DNA from: Alphaproteobacteria bacterium
GTDB lineage: Bacteria > Pseudomonadota > Alphaproteobacteria > Rs-D84
Length of the DNA: 60,179 bases
Direction: 5' to 3'
NCBI GenBank assembly: GCA_017427715.1
Contig: JAFRSF010000002.1
Coordinates: 1 to 60,179, forward strand
In this document: one piece after another, positions 1-11,271 of the stretch
How the letters are laid out: each line of letters begins with the position of its first letter
Numbering within the stretch: the stretch's first letter is position 1
Program-made: the position numbers and the translations under genes
The notes under the pieces: generated by a model
What the model was told of the DNA's origin: nothing
Databases searched by the model: none
Seen by the model: the letters and a program-made list of their open reading frames with translations, nothing else

Positions 1-16
1 CACACACACACACACA
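1..16. repeat. (CA)n dinucleotide tract, n at least 8
   Basis: Eight CA units open the window and may continue to its left. The sequence just after it (ACTAAGGCGTTGCT) recurs after a shorter AC run at 48106-48130, at the 5' end of another secreted-protein gene. The two genes read this shared sequence in different frames, as expected if the unit number changes by two or a multiple that shifts frame. Confidence 0.8.
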
Positions 17-530
17 ACTAAGGCGTTGCTTAGCATTTTTATTGTTCGTTATAATTCCATATAATTCTTTTGCACTTGATGCATGTGTGCCGAATGATTC
101 TGTGGCGGTTGTATTGACACCGGCAAGTGCATCTAGTGGTCCTACAGGCGTATGGGACAATAGTACACAAACATGGAAAGTTCCTTTTTCTTATGGGACA
201 GTACACGGAATTGCTGCATGTTTAAGTAGTAATTATGGAAAGAAACAAGGCGGAATATATAAAGAAAATAGTGGGATGTTGGTTGATAATGGCACCAAAG
301 TTGTCGGTGGTGAAGCAAACGGTAATCATTGTTGGTGTAAACTGACTTATCCTGTGGTGTCTTATTGGGTTTATGACAGCAGTTATGGTTATGCGGATGC
401 TGCAGGATGTACAGGTTATGGATATGGAACACCAGAGTATGGTTATGGTTGCGCGCAACGTTGTTCTGGACATGTTGGTGGTGGGCCAAGTTATTCAGTT
501 ATGGGTACGGCTTTGTTTAATGCAATTTAA
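1..530 (+). CDS. Secreted Cys-rich protein, 5' end outside window
   Basis: The reading frame is open to the left window edge, so the start is missing. The first visible stretch reads as a basic n-region followed by a hydrophobic core (LRRCLAFLLFVIIPYNSFA), a good signal peptide, so the mature protein of about 140 residues should be exported. It contains the motif GNHCWCKL, shared with the genes at 49037 and 49548 (GTYCWCKM, GQHCWCKI), and a Cys-rich C-terminus ending GTALFNAI. It is therefore a paralog of the DGR target protein, but its 3' end shows no similarity to the DGR template repeat. A CA dinucleotide run lies in or just before the signal-peptide region. The function is unknown. ligA follows 42 nt downstream with its own promoter. 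Confidence 0.7.
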   Translation, partial: HTHTQLRRCLAFLLFVIIPYNSFALDACVPNDSVAVVLTPASASSGPTGVWDNSTQTWKVPFSYGTVHGIAACLSSNYGKKQGGIYKENSGMLVDNGTKVVGGEANGNHCWCKLTYPVVSYWVYDSSYGYADAAGCTGYGYGTPEYGYGCAQRCSGHVGGGPSYSVMGTALFNAI

Positions 531-533
531 TAA

Positions 534-2555
<2,022 letters not shown>

Positions 2556-2569
2556 TCGTGGGGGCGATT

Positions 2570-4330
2570 ATGCGGAAAGATGATAAACACAAAGACAGCA
2601 AAAAAATCAAGCGGTCCTTTAAATCGTGTTTGTTGTCCTTTGTGTTCAATGTTGGGTTGATTGGTTTGGCTTTGGTTGGTCTGTATGTGTTATTTGTGTT
2701 TTTACAAATGCCATCGTTAGATTCTATTTTACATGAAACACGCGAACCAGCAATAATTTTTCTTGATAAAAATGGGACGGAAATTCGTTCAAGTGGGCGA
2801 ATAATGGGTGTACCTGTATCTGTGGATACTTTACCACCACACGTATATCAGGCGATTTTGGCAATAGAAGACAGGGGATTTTATAAACACGGGGCATTGT
2901 CGTATCGTGGTACATTTCGTGCATTGTTTGTAAATCTATTTCGGGGCAAATTTGCTGCTGGTGGGTCAACTATTACTCAACAGACAGCAAAGAATATATT
3001 CTTGTCGCGTGACAAAAAGGTATCAAGAAAAGTCCAAGAATTAATATTATCTTATTGGCTGGAAAACAGATTTACAAAAAATCAGATTCTGGATTTATAT
3101 ATGAATCGAATATCTTTGGTTGGGGGATTGCGCGGCATAGATGCCGCATCTTCGCTTTTGTTCGGGCATGGCGCAAATAAAATGACTGTGGCAGAAAGCG
3201 CTCAGATAGCGGCTATGTTAAAGGCACCCACAACATACAGCCCATTAAAAAATCCAGAACGTAATATTAAACGTGCGCGTGTTGTTTTGATTGAAATGGT
3301 GAAGCAGGGCTATATAACACTTGAAACTGCGCAACGTGCCGCCAGAGAATTGAAAGTGGCTAATGTTAAAACAGATAAAAATATATATCGATATTGGACT
3401 GATTTTGTTATGGATGAAATAGAATCAAGAATTGGAAACATAAATCAAGATTTATATGTTTATACCACTATGGATATAAAATTACAGGCACGTATTGCCG
3501 CAATTTTATCTGATAAAATTGGTGAATATCAGGGTGCAATAGTATCAATTTCTCGTGATGGTGCTATCCAGGCAATGGTTGGTGGGGATGATTATCAAGT
3601 CAGTCAATTTAATCGTGTGTTGGCTTTACGTCAGCCAGGTTCTACATTTAAACCAGTGGTCTATTTGGTTGCATTGGAACATGGTATGACCCCGGAATCC
3701 TATGTTAATGATTCTCCATTTGCAATTGGTGATTATAACCCCAAAAATTATAATGATAAATATTATGGTGATATAACACTGGCAAATGCTTTTGCACGAA
3801 GTGTTAATTCTGTGCCACTAAAATTGACAAAACAATATGGTATAGATTCTGTGTTAAATATGGCAGCGCGTCTGGGGGTTGGGAATAAACTGAAACGTGA
3901 ATATTCGACAGTTTTGGGTGCTTCAGAAATGAATTTACTGGATTTGACCACGATTTATTCAGTAATTTGGAATGATGGACAATCGGTCAGGCCATATTCT
4001 ATTACAAAAATAAAAAATGCCCAGGGTGATATAATTTACGACCGAAATCCATCTGAAGAAATCCAGATTTTATCTGATACAACTGTGGAATATATGAAAC
4101 AATTATTGTACGATGTTGTTGTAAACGGAACAGGAAAACGTGCATACGCTAAAAATGTATTTGGCGGTAAAACTGGAACCAGCAATAATAACAGGGATGC
4201 TTGGTTTGTTGGGGCAACGCCCGATTATGTAATGGGTGTATGGGTTGGTAAAGACGATTTTACCCCGATGTCTTCAAAGATAACAGGTGGCACATTACCA
4301 GCCACAATTTTCCACGATATTGTGAAATAA
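2570..4330 (+). CDS. Class A penicillin-binding protein (transglycosylase/transpeptidase)
   Basis: It polymerises and cross-links peptidoglycan at the outer face of the inner membrane. Order: a basic cytoplasmic N-terminus, one membrane helix (about residues 25-47), a GT51 transglycosylase domain with the catalytic-Glu motif AIEDRGFYKH and the second motif GGSTITQQTAKN, then a transpeptidase domain with SxxK (PGSTFKP), SxN (SVN) and KTG (GGKTGTS). At 586 residues it is shorter than PBP1a and ends soon after the KTG motif. The ATG at 2570 follows a G-rich ribosome-binding site (about 2558-2566); the upstream GTG at 2558 lies inside it. It sits directly behind ligA. Confidence 0.93.
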   Translation: MRKDDKHKDSKKIKRSFKSCLLSFVFNVGLIGLALVGLYVLFVFLQMPSLDSILHETREPAIIFLDKNGTEIRSSGRIMGVPVSVDTLPPHVYQAILAIEDRGFYKHGALSYRGTFRALFVNLFRGKFAAGGSTITQQTAKNIFLSRDKKVSRKVQELILSYWLENRFTKNQILDLYMNRISLVGGLRGIDAASSLLFGHGANKMTVAESAQIAAMLKAPTTYSPLKNPERNIKRARVVLIEMVKQGYITLETAQRAARELKVANVKTDKNIYRYWTDFVMDEIESRIGNINQDLYVYTTMDIKLQARIAAILSDKIGEYQGAIVSISRDGAIQAMVGGDDYQVSQFNRVLALRQPGSTFKPVVYLVALEHGMTPESYVNDSPFAIGDYNPKNYNDKYYGDITLANAFARSVNSVPLKLTKQYGIDSVLNMAARLGVGNKLKREYSTVLGASEMNLLDLTTIYSVIWNDGQSVRPYSITKIKNAQGDIIYDRNPSEEIQILSDTTVEYMKQLLYDVVVNGTGKRAYAKNVFGGKTGTSNNNRDAWFVGATPDYVMGVWVGKDDFTPMSSKITGGTLPATIFHDIVK

Positions 4331-4351
4331 TTAGAATGGCGGAAAAAATAC

Positions 4352-4520
4352 TTGACAAAAAAATCTCGATATTATATGATTCCCAACATCAACTTCAATG
4401 GGAGTAATTTCCAATGAACATGTTTGCGTTTAGTTTTTAAAACATTTTAACCACTTCAATCTATCAATTGACGGATTGTTGAAACAACTTTTATATAAAT
4501 AAATATAAAAAGGATTAAAA
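4352..4520 (+). promoter_or_regulatory. Promoter and about 130-nt leader of the ABC exporter gene
   Basis: TTGACA (4352-4357), a 17-nt spacer and TATGAT (4375-4380) form a near-consensus promoter. The leader is long for this genome. It holds an 8-codon frame at 4414-4440 (MNMFAFSF), preceded by GGGAG (4400-4404), and an imperfect inverted repeat around 4457-4486 (TTCAATC / GATTGTTGAA). This arrangement could regulate the exporter gene, but no known riboswitch is recognised. Confidence 0.55.
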
Positions 4521-6311
4521 ATGAGTTTAAAAATTAAAAAACCAGCTAATACGTTGGCTCTGCCGTCGTCGCTGTGGCAGTTTTATAGACAATATTTTCT
4601 AAAACCTTTCGGGTGGGTTTTGTTTTTGTTTGCACTGGCATGTTTATTGGATCATAGCAGTGGTATTGTTTGGCCATGGATGCAAAGATTAATAGTTGGT
4701 ATGTTTGAAAAAACAGTACCAGCGGGTATGACTTTGTTGGAATATTCAATGCCGACCATTTGGTTAGTGCTGTTTTTGAATATGTTTATGTCAACAATGG
4801 CGATGCTTGACAATGCAATGTGGTTTGATAATGAACCAAAACTTAGACGAAAAATTTCAGAAGTATTAACTAACTATGTTCATAAGCAATCTATGTCTTT
4901 CTGGACCAGTAAAATGTCTGGTTCTATTAATACAAAAATTAATTACGTTACTGACGGCGTGATGATTTTTAATATGTTTATAAACATTCTTGGCAGAATA
5001 ATGGTTGCACTTGTTAATGCAGGAATGTTATTTGCTTTGAACAAATATGTAGCATATATATTTTCTGGTGCTTTCGTTTTCCGTGTAATTTATATGTGTT
5101 TGTTAAGAAAACCTATTAAACAATCAAGCGAAGATGCATCTGAAGCGATGAGTTTTTTGAATGGTAAACTGGTGGACAGTTTTTCTAACTATGCCATTGT
5201 TAAATATTTTGCAGGTGCAAAAAAAGAAGAACAATCGCTGAAAGAACCAAGAACAAAGGCGGTAAAAACAAGGGTTTATGCACGTCGTATGCAAAGATTG
5301 TCTTGGGCAATACCAAATTATCTTTGGGATATATTGTTGGCAACAACAATTGTTTTGTGTGTAGTATTTTATCAACGTGGTCAAATGCAGATTAAAGATA
5401 TTGTTTACAGTATCTTTGTATATTTTTCTGTTATGGGTGCAATAAGTGGTATTATAAACATGATACCGGAACTTATCAGCAAAATTGCAGATGCCAAGAA
5501 AGCATATAAAGATTTAGTTGTGCCTATTGCAGTTGTTGATAAACCAAATGCACCGGATTTGGTGGTTAAACATGGTATGATTGAATTTAAACATGTTGCG
5601 TTTGGATATCGTAATCGTCCTGTGCTAAATGATTTGTTTCTGCGCATCAAACCAGGGGAACGAGTCGGTATTGTTGGACCAAGTGGTGCGGGTAAATCAA
5701 CACTCGTTCATTTGCTGATGCGGTTTTATGAACCAAAGCGCGGGCAAATCTTGATTGATGGTCAAGATATTAGCGATGTTACACAAGATTCGCTGCGTTC
5801 AAATATTGCGTTTATTCCGCAAGATCCATCCATGTTTAACCGGACAATTGGTGAAAACATTGGTTATGGTAAGTTTGGTGCGACCAAAGCAGAAATACGT
5901 AAAGCGGCGAAAAACGCATCTGCAGATGAGTTTATCATGGCAACGGAAAAGAAATATAATTCTTTGGTTGGTGATAAAGGCATAAAATTGTCTGGTGGTC
6001 AAAGACAGCGTATCGCAATTGCAAGGGCTTTTCTGAAAGATGCGCCAATATTGGTATTGGATGAAGCAACATCTGCGCTGGACAGTGAAACAGAAGTGGC
6101 AATCCAAGAATCATTTGAAAAATTGTCCAAAGGTCGTACAACAATCGCAATTGCGCACCGTTTATCTACATTACGTAACATGGACAGAATTATAGTGCTG
6201 GACAAAGGTGAAATCGTAGAGCAGGGAACCCATCAGCAGTTATTGCGCAAGAAAGGTAAATATTACCAACTGTGGCAAATGCAAAGTGGCGGATTTTTGA
6301 ATGAAAAATAA
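4521..6311 (+). CDS. ABC exporter, fused membrane and ATPase domains
   Basis: A 596-residue half-transporter of the MsbA/HlyB/Atm1 class, acting as a homodimer in the inner membrane. The N-terminal part (about 1-330) has several hydrophobic helices. The nucleotide-binding domain shows Walker A GPSGAGKST (about 386-394), a Q-loop (FIPQDPSMF), the signature LSGGQRQR (about 490-497), Walker B ILVLDEATSALD (about 510) and the switch His in AIAHRLSTL. The substrate cannot be read from sequence; the neighbours do not indicate lipid A, siderophore or peptide export. AAAAGG before the ATG supports the start. A strong terminator follows. Confidence 0.9.
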   Translation: MSLKIKKPANTLALPSSLWQFYRQYFLKPFGWVLFLFALACLLDHSSGIVWPWMQRLIVGMFEKTVPAGMTLLEYSMPTIWLVLFLNMFMSTMAMLDNAMWFDNEPKLRRKISEVLTNYVHKQSMSFWTSKMSGSINTKINYVTDGVMIFNMFINILGRIMVALVNAGMLFALNKYVAYIFSGAFVFRVIYMCLLRKPIKQSSEDASEAMSFLNGKLVDSFSNYAIVKYFAGAKKEEQSLKEPRTKAVKTRVYARRMQRLSWAIPNYLWDILLATTIVLCVVFYQRGQMQIKDIVYSIFVYFSVMGAISGIINMIPELISKIADAKKAYKDLVVPIAVVDKPNAPDLVVKHGMIEFKHVAFGYRNRPVLNDLFLRIKPGERVGIVGPSGAGKSTLVHLLMRFYEPKRGQILIDGQDISDVTQDSLRSNIAFIPQDPSMFNRTIGENIGYGKFGATKAEIRKAAKNASADEFIMATEKKYNSLVGDKGIKLSGGQRQRIAIARAFLKDAPILVLDEATSALDSETEVAIQESFEKLSKGRTTIAIAHRLSTLRNMDRIIVLDKGEIVEQGTHQQLLRKKGKYYQLWQMQSGGFLNEK

Positions 6312-6316
6312 AAAAT

Positions 6317-6340
6317 ACCCACGTTTGTGGGTGTTTTTTT
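6317..6340. terminator. Bidirectional intrinsic terminator
   Basis: ACCCAC-GTTT-GTGGGT followed by GTTTTTTT on the plus strand; the minus-strand side is also T-rich. It separates the ABC exporter gene from the convergent gene ending at 6353 and could serve both. Confidence 0.85.
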
Positions 6341-6352
6341 GTTATACAAATG

Positions 6353-6634
6353 CTATCTACCACGGCCACGCATTTCGTCCAACCTTTCAATGATACGTTC
6401 TTTCAAGCGTTCAAATTTGCTACGATTGAATAAATTTGGTTCATACGCCTTTACCTGTTCTAATAAATCAAGCATCATTAAATTATTCGCGGTTAACGTT
6501 TGTATAGCAACATTTTGTCCCTGAATCGTACGATCTTTGGAACGTAACATGCCTTCGATAATCGCCAATTTTTGTATCAGTTCTTCCCTGCTTAAATCTT
6601 CATTTTTCATATCAATCAATTTTGGTATCATCAT
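6353..6634 (-). CDS. Small helical protein of unknown function
   Basis: A 93-residue protein starting MMIPKLIDMKNED. It is charged and predicted to be mostly helical or coiled-coil (heptad-like LIQKLAIIEGML, then LMMLDLLEQV) with an Arg-rich end. It has no signal peptide or membrane segment. The start at 6634 is chosen because AAAGG lies 5 nt upstream; a frame extending to 6661 lacks such a site. It stands alone, convergent with the ABC exporter gene. I recognise no family. Confidence 0.55.
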   Translation of the reverse strand: MMIPKLIDMKNEDLSREELIQKLAIIEGMLRSKDRTIQGQNVAIQTLTANNLMMLDLLEQVKAYEPNLFNRSKFERLKERIIERLDEMRGRGR

Positions 6635-6715
6635 ACACACCTTTGTTTTATACAAAACCAAAATAGCAGTTTTTTCAACGATTTCAAGATTTTTTTATAA
6701 ACATATTTATTTAGT

Positions 6716-6744
6716 TTGCTTTTTTATTTTGGGATTGCTATGCT
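6716..6744 (+). promoter_or_regulatory. Promoter of the flippase-like gene
   Basis: TTGCTT (6716-6721), a 17-nt spacer and TATGCT (6739-6744). The predicted start of transcription near 6751 leaves a leader of about 23 nt before the ATG at 6774. Confidence 0.55.
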
Positions 6745-6773
6745 GATGGCACGATGGATTAAGAAAAAAAATC

Positions 6774-7787
6774 ATGTCAGTGAAAGCAAAACGTTTATTA
6801 AAAAAACTTATTAGGTATGCAGGTCTGTTTTTCTTTGTTCTGGCGGCAGGCATGCTGTATTGGCAATTACGTCATTATTCTTTGCGTGATATTGCACATG
6901 CATTGTTAAATATTCCTATGCATAATTTGATTTTTGCGTGTATTTCTTGCTTTGTTGGGTATTTGGCATTGTCTTTGTATGATTATCTGGCGCTGGATTA
7001 TGTTGAACGCAAGGTTTCTTGGTGGAAATGGATGTTGGCCGGAATGTTGGGCTTTGCAATCAGCAATAATGCAGGAAATGCATTGGTCAGTGGTGGTGCG
7101 ATTCGGTATCGTTTGTATACACGGTGGCGTGTTCCGGGCGGCGACATTATCAAAATGTTAACTTTTTCAGGTATAACATATTTCTTGGGTGCGGCGGCGA
7201 TTGCAATTATTGGTTATTTCTTGGTTCCACATGAAATGTTTGCGAATTCTGTTGGTATAAATGGTCTGTTTGCAACCTGTGTAGTTTTGGTGTTGTTATA
7301 TTTTGGATTGACTGTATTTTTCAGAAATAAAAGTTTAAAAATTGGTCAGATTTTATTCAAAGTACCAACAACCAAGACAGCAATTATTCAGATGATATTG
7401 GGAATTGCGGATTCTGTGTGTGCCGGTTTGGTGTTGTATTTTTGTATTCGTACATACATAGATATGCCGTTTGCTGTGTTTATCGGATTGTATGTAATTG
7501 CTATGGTTGCGGGTGTTTTTAGTCAGGTTCCAGGTGGTATCGGGGTTTTTGAATCTATATTTATGGTCGTTCTGCCTGATGATGTCGACAAAGCCAGCAT
7601 TTTTGGCGCATTATTGGCATACAGAATTATATACTATCTGTTGCCTTTGATTGGGGCGGGTGGTTTATTCTTTGTATATGAACGTTGGTTGCGTGCGCGT
7701 ATGAAACGTTGGCTGGCTGAGGCAAAACAAAAATTACCAAATCTTGCATTTCCGCATAAAAAACATAAATTACAAGACAACGAATAA
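6774..7787 (+). CDS. Lysylphosphatidylglycerol synthetase/AglD-type flippase-like membrane protein
   Basis: A 337-residue polytopic membrane protein with about eight hydrophobic helices. It resembles the UPF0104/MprF-flippase transmembrane domain: the conserved stretches SGGAIRYRLY in the first half and QVPGGIGVFE in the second half are typical. Family members move or modify lipids in the inner membrane. No soluble lysyl-transferase domain is attached, so the catalytic half of MprF is absent and the substrate is unknown. The C-terminus is basic and cytoplasmic. It has its own promoter and is followed after about 200 nt by the RNase E gene. Confidence 0.8.
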   Translation: MSVKAKRLLKKLIRYAGLFFFVLAAGMLYWQLRHYSLRDIAHALLNIPMHNLIFACISCFVGYLALSLYDYLALDYVERKVSWWKWMLAGMLGFAISNNAGNALVSGGAIRYRLYTRWRVPGGDIIKMLTFSGITYFLGAAAIAIIGYFLVPHEMFANSVGINGLFATCVVLVLLYFGLTVFFRNKSLKIGQILFKVPTTKTAIIQMILGIADSVCAGLVLYFCIRTYIDMPFAVFIGLYVIAMVAGVFSQVPGGIGVFESIFMVVLPDDVDKASIFGALLAYRIIYYLLPLIGAGGLFFVYERWLRARMKRWLAEAKQKLPNLAFPHKKHKLQDNE

Positions 7788-7995
7788 AAACACCTTGCCT
7801 TTGGCTATATCGTCTGCTATCCTGTTATTTGCTGTATAAAATGGGGTGAATAGTTGATATTTTTATTCTCACTGTTTTCAATGATACGAATTGTGCTTTT
7901 GGTTATCGCGGCATATTTCCTTGGCATGGGCTGGACGGCCCCATGGGAACGTATTATGTCCATTTCATACGCCGATAAAATAAAAGGATTATTAA

Positions 7996-9795
7996 ATGTC
8001 AAAAAAGATATATGTGGATGGTGTTCATCCAGAAGAAACGCGGGTAGTGGTGGTCGATACTGCTACGAATCGTGTGTCTGATTTTGACGTAGAAACAACG
8101 ACCAAGCCACAGATAAAAGGGAATATTTATCTGGCAAAGGTTATACGTGTTGAACCGTCGCTTCAGGCAGCGTTCGTAGATTATGGAACAGGTAAAAATG
8201 GTTTTTTACCGTTTTCTGAAATCCATCCTGATTATTATCAGGTCACACCTGAACAAAAGAAAAAATTGATTGAATTGGCTCATGCGAACATCGTTGATGA
8301 CGATGATGACCCAAATGACGAAGAAGACGAAATCGCAGAATATGATGATCACAGTGCTGGCGAAGATAACAAAGAGTTTTTGAAACGTGCAAACGAATTC
8401 AAAATCCAAGATGTTATAAAACCAAAGCAGATTTTATTGGTCCAGGGTGTCAAAGAAGAACGCGGACAAAAAGGCGCATCAATGACAACATATTTGTCAT
8501 TGGCGGGTCGTTTTGCTGTGTTGATGCCTAATTCCAGAAAACGTAACAGTTATGGTGTATCCAAGAAAATATCTGACAAAGCGGAACGCGCCAGATTACG
8601 TGAAATATTACATTCTTTGAAAATACCAAAGGGTATGACTGTGGTTTTACGTACTGCCGCCCAAGATGCTGGTTCAGACGAAATCACCAAAGATTATGAA
8701 TATCTGACGTCTTTGTGGAATGAAATACGTAAAACAACATTGGAATCTATCGCGCCCGTGACAATTCACACAGAAGATTCTTTGTTGCGCCGTGTCGTTC
8801 GTGATTTTATATCTGACAAAGAAGATATTATGTATGTTCAGGGCGAAGAAGCATTTAACGAAGCCAAATCTTATTTTCAGCAAATGTATGGTCGCGCACC
8901 ACGCAGACAGTTGGTTCAATACAAAGATGCGGCTGTACCATTAATGACCAAGGCCGGAATTGAAAAACAATTGGAAGGCCTGCACGGTCCATACGTGACA
9001 TTGCCGTCTGGTGGATCTATTGTTATCAATCAGACAGAAGCAATGGTCACAATTGATGTTAATTCTTCACGCGCAATCAAAGAGAAAGATATTGAACAAA
9101 CCGCATTAAATACCAATTTGGAAGCAGCCGAAGAAATCGCATTACAATTAAGATTGCGTGATTTGGCTGGTATTGTTGCAATTGATTTCATTGACATGGA
9201 AGATGAAAAGAACAATCGCAAATTGGAACAAAAAATGCGGGAAATTATGAAGCACGACAGGGCGCGCACCCAGGTTGCAAAAATCAATGCATTTGGTGTA
9301 TTAATGTTGTCACGTCAAAGATTGCGCAGCAGTTTTATTGAATCTTCGTATGTCACATGTCCACATTGTATGGGGGCGGGTGTTGTACCAAGCATTCAAA
9401 CTGCATCAATTATATTGTTCCGTCACTTACAAGAAAAATTGTTGGCAAAGGCGGCACAGAAAATTATTATGACCGTGCCAAGTGATGTCGCGATTTACTT
9501 GTTGAATCAAAAACGCGCTGAATTGGCATCTATGGAAAAAGAATTTGAAACTGAAATAGTCATTGTTGGCGATGACAGTTTGATGAACATAGACCAATAT
9601 TCTATCCAGCGTGTGGCGGCAGAAAACGTCAAAACAGACGATGTTTTAACTGCCCACGAACCATCAACTGATGCAAAAAAGAAAAGTGCAGAACATACAG
9701 AGGCAAAACGCATAACAACAACTGCACCGCGTCATCGTAAACCAATCAACAAAGCACAAAAGAAAAAATCTTTGTGGAAAAAATTGGTTGGATAA
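7996..9795 (+). CDS. rne: Ribonuclease E/G
   Basis: An endoribonuclease for rRNA and tRNA processing and mRNA decay. The S1 RNA-binding domain spans about 35-150 and carries an acidic insertion (DDDDDPNDEEDE), a feature of alphaproteobacterial RNase E. The metal-binding catalytic aspartates are D354 (TIDVNSS) and D397 (AIDFIDM), spaced 43 residues apart as in E. coli RNase E. The zinc-link CPHC is at about 455-458. At 599 residues it keeps the catalytic half with a short basic tail and lacks the long scaffold region, so it is intermediate between RNase E and RNase G. AAAGGAT before the ATG supports the start. Confidence 0.93.
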   Translation: MSKKIYVDGVHPEETRVVVVDTATNRVSDFDVETTTKPQIKGNIYLAKVIRVEPSLQAAFVDYGTGKNGFLPFSEIHPDYYQVTPEQKKKLIELAHANIVDDDDDPNDEEDEIAEYDDHSAGEDNKEFLKRANEFKIQDVIKPKQILLVQGVKEERGQKGASMTTYLSLAGRFAVLMPNSRKRNSYGVSKKISDKAERARLREILHSLKIPKGMTVVLRTAAQDAGSDEITKDYEYLTSLWNEIRKTTLESIAPVTIHTEDSLLRRVVRDFISDKEDIMYVQGEEAFNEAKSYFQQMYGRAPRRQLVQYKDAAVPLMTKAGIEKQLEGLHGPYVTLPSGGSIVINQTEAMVTIDVNSSRAIKEKDIEQTALNTNLEAAEEIALQLRLRDLAGIVAIDFIDMEDEKNNRKLEQKMREIMKHDRARTQVAKINAFGVLMLSRQRLRSSFIESSYVTCPHCMGAGVVPSIQTASIILFRHLQEKLLAKAAQKIIMTVPSDVAIYLLNQKRAELASMEKEFETEIVIVGDDSLMNIDQYSIQRVAAENVKTDDVLTAHEPSTDAKKKSAEHTEAKRITTTAPRHRKPINKAQKKKSLWKKLVG

Positions 9796-9813
9796 AATAA
9801 AATAAAAATATAA

Positions 9814-9871
9814 AACACCGTCAACACTTGTTATACGAATTTTTAACAAAGTGTAATTGACGGTGTTTTTT
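9814..9871 (+). terminator. Long-hairpin terminator after RNase E gene
   Basis: AACACCGTCAA (from 9814) pairs with TTGACGGTGTT (ending 9867). The inner arms CACTTGTTA and TAACAAAGTG extend the stem, and a T-run follows. It is unusually long for an intrinsic terminator in this window. Confidence 0.8.
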
Positions 9872-9931
9872 GCTTGTAATGTAGATTGACAATAGGGTAT
9901 AATTAAACAAGGACAAGGGTGGGGATATAAT

Positions 9932-11035
9932 ATGCAAAAATATAAATATATCAAAGTATTATTAAGTTGTTTGTGCATAATTATGCCGGGGCTGGTTTCG
10001 GCTGATATAAATACGTTGTATTTACAAGAAGGAACCGCCGTTTTAAAGGGAAGTGAATATAGTAGTAGAACGATTTGTAGTTCATATCCTTTTAAACAAA
10101 AATATATTGGTTATGTATGTAAGGGTAGCGATGGTATCAGTTTAGGTAAAACAGTGAAAGAAACAGATAAAGCAGACCAAGATTATGGTTTGACGTTTTG
10201 TACAAATGGTTTTTGGCCTAATTCGGATAGAACGAAATGTGAAATGGCTACGGATGAGAATAGTACTGTACACAATTGTGAAGCCGGTTATATGTCTTGG
10301 AAAGTCCTTAACATGGGTGATAAAGACGAATGTATTAAATGTACAGATGCAAATTTACAGAAAGCATTATCTGTATTGCCAGATGATTTGTATCCAGATA
10401 AAACTGTAACAAATTATTACTGTAATGGTGGAAAATATAGACAGCCGCATAGTGGGGACGACCGGGTACCTAGGGGTTTGTCCAAATGTATGCCTGTGAA
10501 TAATCAGATAGCATCTTATTCAAATGCAGATCATTCTGGATGTGAAGGAGTTGTTGCTTCGTCAACGTCTTCGTCGTCAGACACATCCGATGATTCTGAC
10601 ACGTCTAATACATCGTTCACAGATACTTTGGATGTTACATGTAACAAAGGCGAAGTATACTTTAATCCAATGCAAAAATGCGTACCATGTACATCAAATC
10701 CGGGATGGATAAATTATGCGCAAGAGGGCAGATATTATTGTGCTGGTGGTACATGGGCGGCTGGTACAACCATAGATAAACAAATAACAAAATGTCCGCG
10801 TGGTTCATGGCCAAATGCTAGTTTAGATGGTTGTGATTGCAGATGGGGTGAAAAAGACATTAAAAAATGTAAATTACAGAAGAAAACAGCAGCCCAATGT
10901 GAATGTAAAGATATGCAATTAAAAAAAGACGATTTGTATTATGGACCACAGGGCAGAAGTGCGCCGCTGTATAAACAATGCTGGACCAAAACAAGTGATG
11001 CTGCATACAAAGCATGTATGGGTTTTGATAATTAA
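9932..11035 (+). CDS. Secreted Cys-rich protein of unknown function
   Basis: 367 residues with a clear signal peptide (MQKYKYIKVLLSCLCIIMPGLVSA, cleavage near residue 24). The mature part has about 30 cysteines in short CxxC and CxxxxC groupings, like the other surface proteins of the window, and a Ser/Thr/Asp-rich linker near residues 205-230 separating two Cys-rich halves. No catalytic motif is visible. Extracellular or surface location is inferred. A promoter-like TTGTAA-18 nt-TATAAT lies just upstream (about 9876-9903) and GGTGGGG precedes the ATG. An intrinsic terminator follows at 11229. Confidence 0.75.
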   Translation: MQKYKYIKVLLSCLCIIMPGLVSADINTLYLQEGTAVLKGSEYSSRTICSSYPFKQKYIGYVCKGSDGISLGKTVKETDKADQDYGLTFCTNGFWPNSDRTKCEMATDENSTVHNCEAGYMSWKVLNMGDKDECIKCTDANLQKALSVLPDDLYPDKTVTNYYCNGGKYRQPHSGDDRVPRGLSKCMPVNNQIASYSNADHSGCEGVVASSTSSSSDTSDDSDTSNTSFTDTLDVTCNKGEVYFNPMQKCVPCTSNPGWINYAQEGRYYCAGGTWAAGTTIDKQITKCPRGSWPNASLDGCDCRWGEKDIKKCKLQKKTAAQCECKDMQLKKDDLYYGPQGRSAPLYKQCWTKTSDAAYKACMGFDN

Positions 11036-11255
11036 ATATTATAAGAATATAGCATATTCTCGAACAACCCGTGTGCAGATTCCCCGCCCCGTCTTGATGT
11101 CCGCGATGCGTCCATCAATCCATCCGTCTTCACTTCGTTACGCCGTGACTTCGCCCCGCCATGGGTGGGGAATTAGTGTGATTCCAGCCCAAGTACATAT
11201 TCCCCATCATTCGAATCTAGACCAAAAAAAACACCACCAAATCGGCGGTGTTTTT
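11036..11255. other. Gene-free GC-rich stretch ending in a terminator
   Basis: From 11070 to 11210 the sequence is GC-rich compared with its surroundings and carries CCCCGCC / GGGTGGGG arms, resembling the repeats at 26465-26510. No coding signal is convincing. ACACCACC-AAATC-GGCGGTGT followed by T's (11231-11255) is a probable terminator serving the gene at 9932. Confidence 0.55.
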
Positions 11256-11271
11256 ATAACTGTTATGTTAA

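Noticed and set aside
1..530. First gene as a second DGR target
   Set aside because: It is a paralog of the target protein, but its 3' DNA shows no match to the template repeat.
7881..8081. Small membrane protein frame (MIRIVLLVIAAYFLGMG) before and into rne
   Set aside because: It overlaps the well-supported rne start and has no clear ribosome-binding site. It could be real but cannot be supported.
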